Position numbers and translations under genes: made by a program. From JAXLYX01 sp046351215 (GTDB lineage: Bacteria > Myxococcota_A > Polyangia > Polyangiales > Houyiibacteriaceae), in contig JAXLYX010000037.1 in NCBI GenBank assembly GCA_046351215.1, positions 1 to 31,227 of the forward strand: a DNA stretch of 31,227 nt. The letters are read 5' to 3'. Below, in pieces: positions 16,874 to 24,896 of this stretch; position 1 is the stretch's first letter, and every line of letters begins with the position of its first letter. Under the pieces are notes generated by a model. That model was not told where the DNA came from, ran no database searches, and saw nothing but the letters and a program-made list of their open reading frames with translations.

Positions 16874-17920
16874 ATGGAGCCGATGGGGATCGACGGCGGC
16901 GAGGGCGAGGGCGGGGGACAGATCCTCCGCTCCGCGCTCTCGCTCGCCCTCGTGACGGGACGCTCGTTCCGCATCGAGGGCATCCGGAAGCGGCGCTCGC
17001 GTCCCGGCCTCCTGCGCCAGCACCTCACGGCCGTGAAGGCGGCCGCCGAGGTCGGCTCGGCGCGCGTGGTGGGCGCGGAGCTCGGCTCGACCGAGCTCGT
17101 CTTCGTGCCGGGGCGCGTGACCCACGGCGAGCGCCGTTTCGCGGTCGGAACCGCCGGGAGCGCGACGCTCGTCCTCCACACCGTCCTCCCCGCGCTGCTC
17201 GCGCATCCGGGGATGAGCTCGCTCGTGCTCGAGGGCGGCACGGAGAATTCCGCCGCGCCTCCCTTCGACCACCTCGAGAAGGTCTACCTCCCGCTCGTCC
17301 GGCGCATGGGCGGGCGGGTCACGGCGACGCTCGAGCGCCGTGGCTTCTACCCGGCGGGCGGAGGGCTCTTCCGGGTGCTCGTCGAGGGGGGGACGCCGCT
17401 CGCGCCGATCGAGGTCCTCGAGCGCGGGAGCCTCGTGCGGCGGGAGCTCGTCGCGCGGGTGGCGGGCGCGGTGCCCGACCACGTCGCGAAGCGGGAGCTC
17501 GGCGCGGTCCACGCGCGTCTCGGCACGACGCGCGAGGAGACCCGCTGGGAGGCCGTGCCCTCGCAGGGGCCGGGGAACACGCTCGAGGCGATCCTCGCCT
17601 ACGAGCACGCGACGGAGGTCCTCGTTTCCTTCGGCGCGAAGGAGAAGCGGTCGGAGGCGGTGGCGAACGAGCTCGTGAACGAGCTGCTCGCCTTCGACGC
17701 GGCCGGGGTCCCGGTCTCGGAGCACACGGCCGATCAGCTCCTGCTCCTGCTCGCGCTCGCCGGGGGCGGGCGCTTCCGGACGGTCGAGCCGAGCTCGCAC
17801 ACGAGGACGCAGGCGGCCACGATCGCCCGCTTCCTCGACGTCGACGTCGCGTTCGAGCCCGTCGACGGACGGGCGTTCGAGGTCCGCGTCTCCCGCGCGG
17901 CCCCTCAGGCGACGAGGTAG
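16874..17920 (+). CDS. rtcA: RtcA, RNA 3'-terminal phosphate cyclase
   Basis: A 348-residue enzyme that uses ATP to convert an RNA 3'-phosphate into a 2',3'-cyclic phosphate through a covalent His-AMP intermediate. Family signatures are complete: IDGGEGEGGGQILRSALSLAL at the N-terminus, GTAGSATLVLHTVLPAL, GGTENSAAPPFDHL, RRGFYPAGGG, QGPGNT, and SEHTADQLLLLLALA, with His284 at the place of the E. coli nucleophile. It ends with FRTVEPSSHTRTQA as in homologues. In-frame GTG 16865 (overlapping the rtcB stop) and ATG 16883 are alternatives. It is coupled to rtcB and should be induced with it by RtcR. Its last 16 bases overlap the end of the convergent TetR gene. Confidence 0.95.
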   Translation: MEPMGIDGGEGEGGGQILRSALSLALVTGRSFRIEGIRKRRSRPGLLRQHLTAVKAAAEVGSARVVGAELGSTELVFVPGRVTHGERRFAVGTAGSATLVLHTVLPALLAHPGMSSLVLEGGTENSAAPPFDHLEKVYLPLVRRMGGRVTATLERRGFYPAGGGLFRVLVEGGTPLAPIEVLERGSLVRRELVARVAGAVPDHVAKRELGAVHARLGTTREETRWEAVPSQGPGNTLEAILAYEHATEVLVSFGAKEKRSEAVANELVNELLAFDAAGVPVSEHTADQLLLLLALAGGGRFRTVEPSSHTRTQAATIARFLDVDVAFEPVDGRAFEVRVSRAAPQATR

Positions 17921-18537
17921 GCGCGCAGGATCGCCGTGACCGAGCGCGTCGCGTGCTCGATGGCGCGCTCCTTCGAGAGCTCGCCGTCGAGCCAGCCGTC
18001 GAGGGCGGCGCGTCCCGAGGAGACCACGATGCGCGCGACGACGGAGACGTCCGCCTCCGAGAGATCGGTGACGTCGGCGATGCGCGCGTACCAAGGGGAG
18101 AAGAGGCGGTGGTGGACGCGGAGGCCGAGCTCCGCGATCTCCGGATCGGCGCCGCGCGCCGCGAGCAGGTGCCAGGGACCTCGTCCCTTCGCCTCGATCG
18201 CGGCGCAGGAGGCCTCGACGAACGTCCGCGAGATCGCCTCGACCGGCTGCCCGATCGAGCGCACGAGGGCGTCGCGGAAGTTCGCGTCGATGGCCTCGGC
18301 GACGTCCTCGAGCAGGGCGAGCACGAGCGCCTGCCGCGTCGGGAAGAAGCGATAGACGATCGGGCGCGTGACGCCCGCGCGCGCCGCGACTTCCTTCACC
18401 TCGACCTTCTCGACGCCCTGTTCGGAGAGGATGGCCGCGGCGACCTCGAGCAGCTGCTTGCGGCGAGCCTCGGGCGAGAGCCGGACGGAGCCGGGGCGCT
18501 TCGGCCGGGACCGACGGGAATTCGACGTGATTGCCAT
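17905..18537 (-). CDS. TetR/AcrR-family transcriptional regulator
   Basis: A 210-residue repressor-type protein. ATG 18537 is used; an in-frame ATG at 18555 lies inside a palindromic operator and is less likely. After a basic tail (SRRSRPKRPGS), the TetR helix-turn-helix lies at about residues 22-70, with RKQLLEVAAAILSEQG, VKEVAARAGVTRPIVYRFFPTR and the following LVLALLEDV helix. The remaining 140 residues form the ligand-binding helical domain, which is diverse, so no ligand can be named. The operator overlaps its own start, indicating autorepression. The convergent 3' end overlaps rtcA by 16 bases. It is next to the FG-GAP gene on the same strand. A second similar site stands upstream of the dehydrogenase subunit at 29206. 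Confidence 0.92.
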   Translation of the reverse strand: MAITSNSRRSRPKRPGSVRLSPEARRKQLLEVAAAILSEQGVEKVEVKEVAARAGVTRPIVYRFFPTRQALVLALLEDVAEAIDANFRDALVRSIGQPVEAISRTFVEASCAAIEAKGRGPWHLLAARGADPEIAELGLRVHHRLFSPWYARIADVTDLSEADVSVVARIVVSSGRAALDGWLDGELSKERAIEHATRSVTAILRAYLVA

Positions 18538-18561
18538 CGTGTATAGTTCAACCATACACGA
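18537..18561. promoter_or_regulatory. Palindromic operator of the TetR regulator
   Basis: TCGTGTAT (18537-18544) and ATACACGA (18554-18561) are perfect complements, and the inner GTT and AAC also pair. Thus 11 of 12 base pairs of this 25-base palindrome match, with only positions 18545/18553 failing. It overlaps the ATG of the TetR gene and its likely -10 (TATGGT, minus strand), as expected for autorepression. Confidence 0.75.
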
Positions 18562-18570
18562 CGTTCGGCG

Positions 18571-18595
18571 CCCGCGCGGCGCGAATCCGCGCGGG
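18571..18595 (-). terminator. GC hairpin after the FG-GAP gene
   Basis: CCCGCGCGG (18571-18579) and CCGCGCGGG (18587-18595) give a perfect nine-base stem with a seven-base loop, 19 bases after the FG-GAP stop at 18615 and before the TetR operator. No T-run follows, so termination may be partial. Confidence 0.5.
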
Positions 18596-18614
18596 AGGCC
18601 GTTCGGGGCCGGGC

Positions 18615-20042
18615 TCAGGTCCCCCGGAGCTCGAGCGCCAGGGCGACGGGCGCCGTCGGCACGGAGGCGGGCGACTTGCCGACGGTGGGGCTGCGCGGGG
18701 CGACGACATCCTCGACGAGGACCCACTCGCGCGTGTGCGTCGACGCGTCCCGCTCGAGCAGGAGCACGAGATCGACGGCGGGCCCGCCCACGAGGTCGGC
18801 CGCGACGAAGCCCACGATCCGACCCGCTTCCGCGGGGAGGGCGAGGAGGGGCTCGACGGCGAAGCGCCCTGGCTCGGTCCGCCGCGCCACGAGGAGCTCT
18901 CCCGCGGGACCGATGCCGACGAGATCGACCGTGCCGTCGCCCGTGACGTCGACGAGCGTCGGCTGCCGCAGCTCGGGGACGCCGGGGAGCTCGACGGCCT
19001 CGAAGGAGAGCCCGTCGTTCTTCCCCTTCACCCAGCGCACGCCTCCGCCCACGAGCACGAGATCGTCCCAGCCGTCGCCGTCGAGGTCGCCGCGGGTCAC
19101 GGCCGTGAGCGAGGGCGCGACGATCGGGGCCGTGCGTGGGAACCGGGCCGAGCCGTCGCCGAGATGGGCCGTCGCGCTCGGCTCGCCGGCGCCCCCGACC
19201 ACGACGTCGAGCGGCTCGTCCGCATCGAGGGCGAGCAGGGCGAGGCCGGTCGCGGTCGCGACGGTCTGTAGCCTCGCCGTGCGCACGGGCGAGGAGCCTC
19301 CCGTGTAGACCCAGGCCTCGCTCCGCCGCCGACCGGCCCCGTCGGGCTGGTGCAGCGCCACGAGATCGAGGGCCACGTCCCCGTCGAGGGTGGCCGCCGC
19401 GAGGTCGGCGACCGCCACCGGACCGAGGAGGGCGGGCGAGGCGAAGCTCCCCCGCCCATCGCCCGCGGCGAGGTGCAGCGTGCCCGACTGCGGCGCGCCC
19501 GCGGCCGCGGCGCGGAGGGTGCCGAAGGCCCAGTCGATCACGCCGTCGCCCGTGAGGTCCGCGGCGATCGCGCGCATGCGCCGCACGGGAGGCTCGGTCG
19601 GTCCCAAGGGCGCGCGCACCGTCGCGACGCGGAGCGGCTGATCCCCGCCGCTCGCGAGCGCGACGAAGCCGAGGATCTCCGCTTCCGCCCCGCAGCCGAG
19701 GAAGAGCAGCGGACGCTCTCCGGCGCGTAGGGCGAGCGTCGCGATCGTCGGCTCCACCGCCCCGGTGCATCCGGGCCGTCGGCTCAGCACCTCGGCGGCG
19801 TTCGTCGGCGCCGCTTCCTCGGAGGCGTCGGGCCGATCGACGGCGATCGGGGAGCCCGCGTCCGGCACGGCCCTCGGCGCGTCGGGTGACGCCGCCACGG
19901 AGGCATCGGGAGCCGGGACGCGGGGCGTCGGCGCGGCCCCGCGGGGCGGGAGCACGTGCGCGAGGTAGCCGACCAGGCCGAGCACGCCCCAGCAGGCGAG
20001 GACGACGGCGAGCGCCCGGAGCGCGACGAGGAAGCGTTTCAC
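18615..20042 (-). CDS. FG-GAP/VCBS-type repeat protein, membrane-anchored
   Basis: A 475-residue protein starting at GTG 20042. An N-terminal hydrophobic helix (about 3-30) can serve as an uncleaved signal-anchor. It is followed by a Pro/Asp/Ala linker (about 35-80, PDASVAASPDAPRAVPDAG) of the kind common in myxobacterial envelope proteins. The rest contains repeated calcium-type loops typical of FG-GAP/VCBS beta-propellers: ADLTGDGVIDWAFG, LDGDVALDLVAL, GDLDGDGWDDLVLV, VDVTGDGTVDLVGI and DLVGGPAVDLVLL. These resemble integrin-alpha blades and often bind ligands or polysaccharides outside the cell. No catalytic domain is seen. It is 47 bases after the MtfA-like gene on the same strand. The function is unknown; surface location is likely. 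Confidence 0.78.
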   Translation of the reverse strand: MKRFLVALRALAVVLACWGVLGLVGYLAHVLPPRGAAPTPRVPAPDASVAASPDAPRAVPDAGSPIAVDRPDASEEAAPTNAAEVLSRRPGCTGAVEPTIATLALRAGERPLLFLGCGAEAEILGFVALASGGDQPLRVATVRAPLGPTEPPVRRMRAIAADLTGDGVIDWAFGTLRAAAAGAPQSGTLHLAAGDGRGSFASPALLGPVAVADLAAATLDGDVALDLVALHQPDGAGRRRSEAWVYTGGSSPVRTARLQTVATATGLALLALDADEPLDVVVGGAGEPSATAHLGDGSARFPRTAPIVAPSLTAVTRGDLDGDGWDDLVLVGGGVRWVKGKNDGLSFEAVELPGVPELRQPTLVDVTGDGTVDLVGIGPAGELLVARRTEPGRFAVEPLLALPAEAGRIVGFVAADLVGGPAVDLVLLLERDASTHTREWVLVEDVVAPRSPTVGKSPASVPTAPVALALELRGT

Positions 20043-20089
20043 GGGCCCTGTCTTATCACGCGCCGCGGACCTTCCGCCCGCGGTCGCGC

Positions 20090-21001
20090 TCAGCGCTCGG
20101 CGGCTCGGCCGACCACGGGGTCCGCCGCTCGGCCCGGATCGAGTCGGAAGTGCTCGACCAGGGCGCGGTAGAGCGCGGGATGCTCGGCCTTCAGCTTGGC
20201 GGGGCGCTCGAAGAAGCTCTCGACGGCCACGGCGAAGAGCTCGGCGGAGTTCGTGCCGGCGTAGTCGCGCAAGAGCGAGTCGTTCGCGAGGACCTTGAGC
20301 CGCTCGTCCTCCACCATCCGAGCGAACGGCCCGACGAGCGAGGTCCGGGCATCGCCCGGGACCCCGTCGGCGTAGCCGTCGACGAGATCGACGACGTGGG
20401 CGAACTCGTGGATCGCGACGTTGTGACCGTCGCGCGCGTCGCGATAGCCGTCGCGCAGGGCCTTCACCGAGAAGATCACCGGCCCCTGGGCGTGCACGAT
20501 GCCGGCGAGGTCACCGCGGCGGCTCGACTCGTAGGCCTCGCGATCGAACGCGTCCGGATAGAAGATCACCGTGCGATCCGCGGGAAGGGACCAGCTCGGC
20601 AGGCCGTGGACGAGCATCGCGGCGCCCGCCATCGAGAGCACGCGGAGCTCGTCCGTGACCTCGAGGCCGTCGACGCCTTCGAAGACGTGCGTCGCCACGA
20701 GCTCCGCGAGGTTCCGCTCGAAGCGCGCGCGTCCTCCCGCGTCGAGCGAACGGTAGAAGCGCACCCGGTTCTCGAGCAGGCGCCGCCACTCGGCGGGGAA
20801 GGGGCGGCTCGTCGCGCGCGCTCGCGCGAGCGGCTTGCGGATGCCGACCGCGATCGCGCCGACCAGGACGACGCCCGCGAGCACGTAGAGCCCCGCATCG
20901 CCGCGCGAGGCCGCGAGGGCCGCGAGCAGCGCGGAGCCCAGCCCTCCGACGAAGAGGAAGGGCCAGGCTTCGGCGAGCACGCGCGTCGCGAGGCGGCTCA
21001 T
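20090..21001 (-). CDS. mtfA: MtfA-like zinc peptidase (M90), membrane-anchored
   Basis: A 303-residue metallopeptidase of the MtfA/YeeI family. Residues about 12-56 hold two hydrophobic helices not present in E. coli MtfA (265 residues, soluble). The MtfA core has LPADRTVIFYPDAF, GPVIFSVKALRDGY and the zinc site HEFAH at 198-202, followed by VVDLVDGYADGVP, which is diagnostic. NSAELFAVAVESFFERP near the C-terminus carries the likely third zinc ligand. E. coli MtfA inactivates the glucose regulator Mlc and has aminopeptidase activity; neither role can be assumed here, because no Mlc gene is present. The two membrane helices suggest a different site of action. It lies 31 bases after the receiver gene, so the two may be co-transcribed. 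Confidence 0.9.
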   Translation of the reverse strand: MSRLATRVLAEAWPFLFVGGLGSALLAALAASRGDAGLYVLAGVVLVGAIAVGIRKPLARARATSRPFPAEWRRLLENRVRFYRSLDAGGRARFERNLAELVATHVFEGVDGLEVTDELRVLSMAGAAMLVHGLPSWSLPADRTVIFYPDAFDREAYESSRRGDLAGIVHAQGPVIFSVKALRDGYRDARDGHNVAIHEFAHVVDLVDGYADGVPGDARTSLVGPFARMVEDERLKVLANDSLLRDYAGTNSAELFAVAVESFFERPAKLKAEHPALYRALVEHFRLDPGRAADPVVGRAAER

Positions 21002-21032
21002 CCCCCGAGGAGCTCCCCGCGACCGCTCGCTC

Positions 21033-21467
21033 TCATCCCTCGGCGCGCGCGACGCGGCCGAGCAGCGAGAGAAGCGCGTCCATCCGGAACGGCTTGTCCA
21101 CCCGGTAGCGTCCCACGTGCTCGAGGAAGTCCTGCGATTGCTCCGTGTACGCGCCGCCGGTCATGAAGACCATGCGCTCGGCGAGCTTCGGATCGCGCGC
21201 GAAGAGCCAGCCGTGCAGATCGATGCCGCTCGTGCCGGGCATCATCAGATCGCAGAGCACCGCGTCGTACGTGTTCGACTCGAGGTACCTCTTCGCCTCG
21301 TCGCCCGACTGGGCGATCGTGACGTCGAAGTCGTCCTCGAGCGCGACGCGGAGCGTCGCTCCCATCAGCGGCTCGTCGTCGACGACGAGGACCCGCGGAA
21401 GTCGTTTCGGTTCACCGGTCACGAGCTTCGTCTCCCCGAGCTCGCGAGCCAACGGTTCGTGCAGCAT
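21033..21467 (-). CDS. Stand-alone response-regulator receiver protein
   Basis: A 144-residue single receiver domain with a 24-residue N-terminal tail and no output domain. Acidic Asp30/Asp31 (VLVVDDEP), phospho-acceptor Asp73 (LCDLMMPG), Thr103 (FMTGGAY) and Lys125 (VDKPFR) are all present. KPFRMDALLSLL fits the receivers that pair with hybrid kinases. The LCDLMMPGTSGIDL and FMTGGAYT motifs are typical of myxobacterial CheY-like proteins. It could relay phosphate from a soluble kinase, possibly the orphan PAS kinase at 8.8-10.5 kb, but there is no direct link. A G-run (GGGGGG) directly upstream of its ATG may act as ribosome-binding site. Confidence 0.9.
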   Translation of the reverse strand: MLHEPLARELGETKLVTGEPKRLPRVLVVDDEPLMGATLRVALEDDFDVTIAQSGDEAKRYLESNTYDAVLCDLMMPGTSGIDLHGWLFARDPKLAERMVFMTGGAYTEQSQDFLEHVGRYRVDKPFRMDALLSLLGRVARAEG

Positions 21468-21605
21468 GCGCCCCCCCCATGCCAGTGTTGGTTACCCCCA
21501 CTCGTCAGCCACCCTAGCGCCATTCGACGGCGGCGAGAATACCCGCGATTCGGGGACCTGCCCAGCCTGTGTGCGGGATCGCAGATCGAGGCCCGCGCAT
21601 CGCGT

Positions 21606-23144
21606 TCAGCTCGCCCGTTCCGAGGTGGGTGGATGTCGGAGGACGAGCTTGCCTTCGTGCACGGCGGATCGGAGCACGCGGCGCTGCACCTTCCCGGACG
21701 GTCCGATCGGCATGGCGGCGACCTCCGCGTAGAGCCTCGGGACCTTGGTGCGCGAGAGGCGCGCGCGGCAGAAGGCGTCGAGCTCGGCGAGGTCCACGGA
21801 CGCGTGGTCGCGGAGCACGACCACGGCCACGACCTCCTCGCCGTAGTGCGGGTCGGGCAGGCCGACGACCACCGCGTCCCGCACGGCGGGATGCGAGACG
21901 AGCACGGCCTCGACCTCCGCCGGATAGACGTTGAAGCCGCCGCGGAGGACGAGGTCCTTCAGGCGGTCGACGACCGTCAGCCGTCCGTCGGCGTCGAGGA
22001 CGCCGACGTCGCCCGTGTGGAGCCATCCGCCACGGAGGGCCTCCCGCGTCGCCTCGGGATCGTCGAGGTAGCCGGCCATCACGTTCTGCCCGCGGACCGT
22101 GACCTCCCCGGCCGTGCCACGCGGGACCTCGGCGCCCGCTTCGTCGACGATGCGGACCTCGACGCCGAAGACGGCGCGGCCGACCGTGCCCGCGCCGTGC
22201 GGATCGCTCGGGAGGTCGACGGTCGTGAACGTCGCTTCGGTCAGCCCATAGCCCTGCCGCACGGGCACGCCCAGCGTCCGCTCGGCCCGCAGGCGGACGT
22301 CGTCGGGCAGGGGTGCGCCCGCGCTCATGCACCAGCGGAGCGCGGCATGCGGCGAGGCCTTCGCGGCGGGCTCGTGCGCGAGCGCGTTGAACATCGTCGG
22401 CACGCCCGGGAACCAGGTGACCGCCTCCTCGCCGAGCACTCGGAGCACACGGGGCGCGGCGAACCGATCGAGGAGCACGCTCCGCGCGCCTGCGTAGAAG
22501 GGCGCGAGCAAGGTCATGCGGAGGCCGTACGAGTGCGTGAGCGGCAGCGTGGCCATCACCACGTCGTCGGGCGAGAGCCGGAGCACGTGGTGCACGAGCG
22601 CCGCCGTGTGGGTCGCGAGCGACGCGTGCGTGATCGTCGCGCCCTTGGCCGTGCCCGTCGTGCCCGAGGTGTAGAGCACCATCGCGACCGTCTCGGCGGG
22701 CACGTCGAGCGGCCCCCGCGCGTCGAGCGGTCCGTCGGCGAGGGCGGAGGCCTCGAGGTGGAGCGAGGCCCCCGTCCCCTTCCGGGCCTCCTCGCCGAGC
22801 GCGTGCATCGCCCCGTCGGTGACGATCGCCGCACAGCGGGCGTGGAGCAGCCGATGCGCGATCTCGGGCACGGCCGACATCGGCGGGATCGGCAGCACGG
22901 TGCAGCCGGCGTAGAGGGCGCCGAACCAGGCGTCGACGAAGGGGAGGCCGTTCCCGGCCGCTAGGGCGAGGCGGCTGCCCGGCCCGAGACCGACCCCCCG
23001 GAGGCGGGCCGCGGCCCTCGAGGCGCGTTCGTCGAGCTCGGCGAAGGAGACCTCCCTCCGCAGCGGCTCGAAGACGACGAGGGCCGTCCGCGCCGGCTCG
23101 CGGATCGCCCACTGACGCACGACCTGACCGACGTTGATGCCCAT
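21606..23144 (-). CDS. AMP-dependent acyl-CoA synthetase/ligase
   Basis: A 512-residue ANL-superfamily adenylating enzyme. It activates a carboxylic acid with ATP and transfers it to CoA. Motifs include YTSGTTGTAKGATITH (158-173, ATP-binding P-loop-like), GYGLTEATFTTV, GEVTVRGQNVMAGYL, WLHTGDVGVLD, VDRLKDLVLRGGFNVYP and the C-terminal catalytic lysine in GPSGKVQRR. The layout resembles medium- or long-chain fatty-acid or aryl-acid CoA ligases; the substrate cannot be read from these motifs. No signal peptide is seen. It is on the same strand as the receiver gene, 138 bases apart, and divergent from the ABC-F gene over 138 bases. There is no neighbouring beta-oxidation gene, so catabolic context is absent. 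Confidence 0.92.
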   Translation of the reverse strand: MGINVGQVVRQWAIREPARTALVVFEPLRREVSFAELDERASRAAARLRGVGLGPGSRLALAAGNGLPFVDAWFGALYAGCTVLPIPPMSAVPEIAHRLLHARCAAIVTDGAMHALGEEARKGTGASLHLEASALADGPLDARGPLDVPAETVAMVLYTSGTTGTAKGATITHASLATHTAALVHHVLRLSPDDVVMATLPLTHSYGLRMTLLAPFYAGARSVLLDRFAAPRVLRVLGEEAVTWFPGVPTMFNALAHEPAAKASPHAALRWCMSAGAPLPDDVRLRAERTLGVPVRQGYGLTEATFTTVDLPSDPHGAGTVGRAVFGVEVRIVDEAGAEVPRGTAGEVTVRGQNVMAGYLDDPEATREALRGGWLHTGDVGVLDADGRLTVVDRLKDLVLRGGFNVYPAEVEAVLVSHPAVRDAVVVGLPDPHYGEEVVAVVVLRDHASVDLAELDAFCRARLSRTKVPRLYAEVAAMPIGPSGKVQRRVLRSAVHEGKLVLRHPPTSERAS

Positions 23145-23282
23145 GTCCGAGGAGGGATAGCACGGCGGCTCCCGGTCGTTTCGACGGGCCCCCGGGGCCG
23201 ACCCTCGTCATACTCCGCGCCCCTCGCGGCTCCCCGTAGCCGCCCACCTCGGCCCGATGCGGCCGGAACGTCACGCAGTCCC

Positions 23283-24887
23283 ATGATCTCCACCGAAGGC
23301 CTCAGTCTCTCGTTCGGCAGCCGCCCGCTCTTCGAGAACGTCGACATCCGCTTCAACCCGGGCAACTGCTACGGGCTCATCGGCGCGAACGGCGCCGGCA
23401 AGTCCACGTTCCTGAAGTGCCTCTCGGGCGCGCAGGACCCGAGCGCGGGCAAGGTCGTGATGACGCCGGGCGCGCGCCTCAGCGTGCTCGAGCAGGATCA
23501 CTTCAAGTACGACGAGATGACGGCGCTCTCGACCGTGATCCGCGGCCACGAGCAGCTCTACCAGATCATGACGGAGAAGGACGCGCTCTACGCGAAGGCG
23601 GACTTCGACGACGCCGACGGCTACCGCCTCGGCGAGCTCGAGTCCGCCTTCGCCGATCTCGACGGCTGGAACGCCGAGGCCAACGCCGCGCAGCTCCTCT
23701 CGGCCCTCGGCATCCCCGAGTCCTCGCACCAGCGGCTCGTGAAGGAGCTCGACGACAGCCAGAAGGTCCGCGTCCTGCTCGCGAAGGCGCTCTTCGGCTC
23801 GCCCGACGTCCTGCTCCTCGACGAGCCGACGAACCACCTCGACGTCGACTCGATCCTCTGGCTCGAGGACTTCCTCCTCGGCTTCCCGAACACCGTGATC
23901 GTCGTCTCCCACGACCGTCACTTCCTCGACAAGGTCTGCACCCACATCGCGGACGTCGACTTCCAGAAGGTCACGCTCTACACGGGCAACTACACCTTCT
24001 GGTACGAGACGAGCCAGCTCGCGCTCCGTCAGCGGCAGTCGGCGAACGCGAAGAAGGAAGACAAGATCAAGGAGCTCAAGGCGTTCATCCAGCGCTTCAG
24101 CGCGAACGCCTCGAAGTCGAAGCAGGCGAGCTCGCGGAAGGCCCTGCTCGACAAGATCACGATCGACGACATCCAGCCGTCGTCGCGCAAGTACCCGTAC
24201 ATCGTCTTCAAGCCGCAGAAGGCCCTCGGCAAGGAGGTCCTCTTCGTCGACGGGATCAGCAAGACGGTCGACGGTCAGGTCCTCTTCAAGGACGTGCGCT
24301 TCCACCTCGGCAGGGGCGAGAAGATGGTCGTCGTCGGCAACGACGTCGCCGTCACCGCCTTCCTCGAGGTGCTGACCGGCGTGCAGGCGCCCGACGAGGG
24401 CAAGGTGAGCTGGGGCTCGAGCGTGCGCCTCGGCGTGCTGCCGAAGGACAACTCGGCCCTCTTCCAGAAGGACCTGAACCTCGTCGAGTGGATGCGTCAG
24501 TTCTCGGAGAACCAGGAGGAGAGCTTCGTCCGCAGCTTCCTCGGTCGCATGCTCTTCTCCGGCGAGGAGTCCCAGAAGTCGGCGACGGTGCTCTCGGGCG
24601 GCGAGAAGGTCCGCTGCATGATCGCCCGCGCGATGCTCCAGGACCCGAACGTCCTCGTCCTCGACGGTCCGACGAACCACCTCGACCTCGAGTCGATCAC
24701 CTCGTTCAACAACGCGCTGACGCAGTTCGAGGGCTCGCTGATCCTCGCCTCGCACGACGTCCAGTTCGTCGACACGCTCGTCACCCGCGTGCTCGAGCTC
24801 GACGGCGAGACCTACTACGACCTCGGGACGAAGTACGAGGAGTACCTCCACGATCCGGCGCGCCTCGCGCGTATCGGCAAGGCCTGA
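23283..24887 (+). CDS. ykpA: ABC-F family ATPase, YkpA/YbiT-like, with one degenerate site
   Basis: A 534-residue protein with two ABC cassettes and no membrane domain, a layout used by ABC-F factors that act on the ribosome. Cassette 1 has Walker A GANGAGKS (34-41), Walker B LLLDE (177-181) and a switch His210, but its signature reads LDDSQ rather than LSGGQ. Cassette 2 keeps the signature LSGGE (437-441) and His491, yet its Walker A region (GNDVAVTA, 352-359) lacks the lysine and Walker B ends LDG (Gly462 in place of Glu). The linker (about 235-300) is charged, as in the P-site tRNA-interaction motif. Thus one composite ATP site is intact and the other eroded. From memory, YkpA-type homologues also have LDGNQ-like signatures and a weakened second site, so this may be a family trait taken further. 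Confidence 0.9.
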   Translation: MISTEGLSLSFGSRPLFENVDIRFNPGNCYGLIGANGAGKSTFLKCLSGAQDPSAGKVVMTPGARLSVLEQDHFKYDEMTALSTVIRGHEQLYQIMTEKDALYAKADFDDADGYRLGELESAFADLDGWNAEANAAQLLSALGIPESSHQRLVKELDDSQKVRVLLAKALFGSPDVLLLDEPTNHLDVDSILWLEDFLLGFPNTVIVVSHDRHFLDKVCTHIADVDFQKVTLYTGNYTFWYETSQLALRQRQSANAKKEDKIKELKAFIQRFSANASKSKQASSRKALLDKITIDDIQPSSRKYPYIVFKPQKALGKEVLFVDGISKTVDGQVLFKDVRFHLGRGEKMVVVGNDVAVTAFLEVLTGVQAPDEGKVSWGSSVRLGVLPKDNSALFQKDLNLVEWMRQFSENQEESFVRSFLGRMLFSGEESQKSATVLSGGEKVRCMIARAMLQDPNVLVLDGPTNHLDLESITSFNNALTQFEGSLILASHDVQFVDTLVTRVLELDGETYYDLGTKYEEYLHDPARLARIGKA

Positions 24888-24896
24888 GCCCGGGAG

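Noticed and set aside
23271..24851. A 526-codon open frame on - opposite the ABC-F gene
   Set aside because: It is Leu/Val/Glu-rich shadow sequence. The plus-strand protein has intact ABC motifs.
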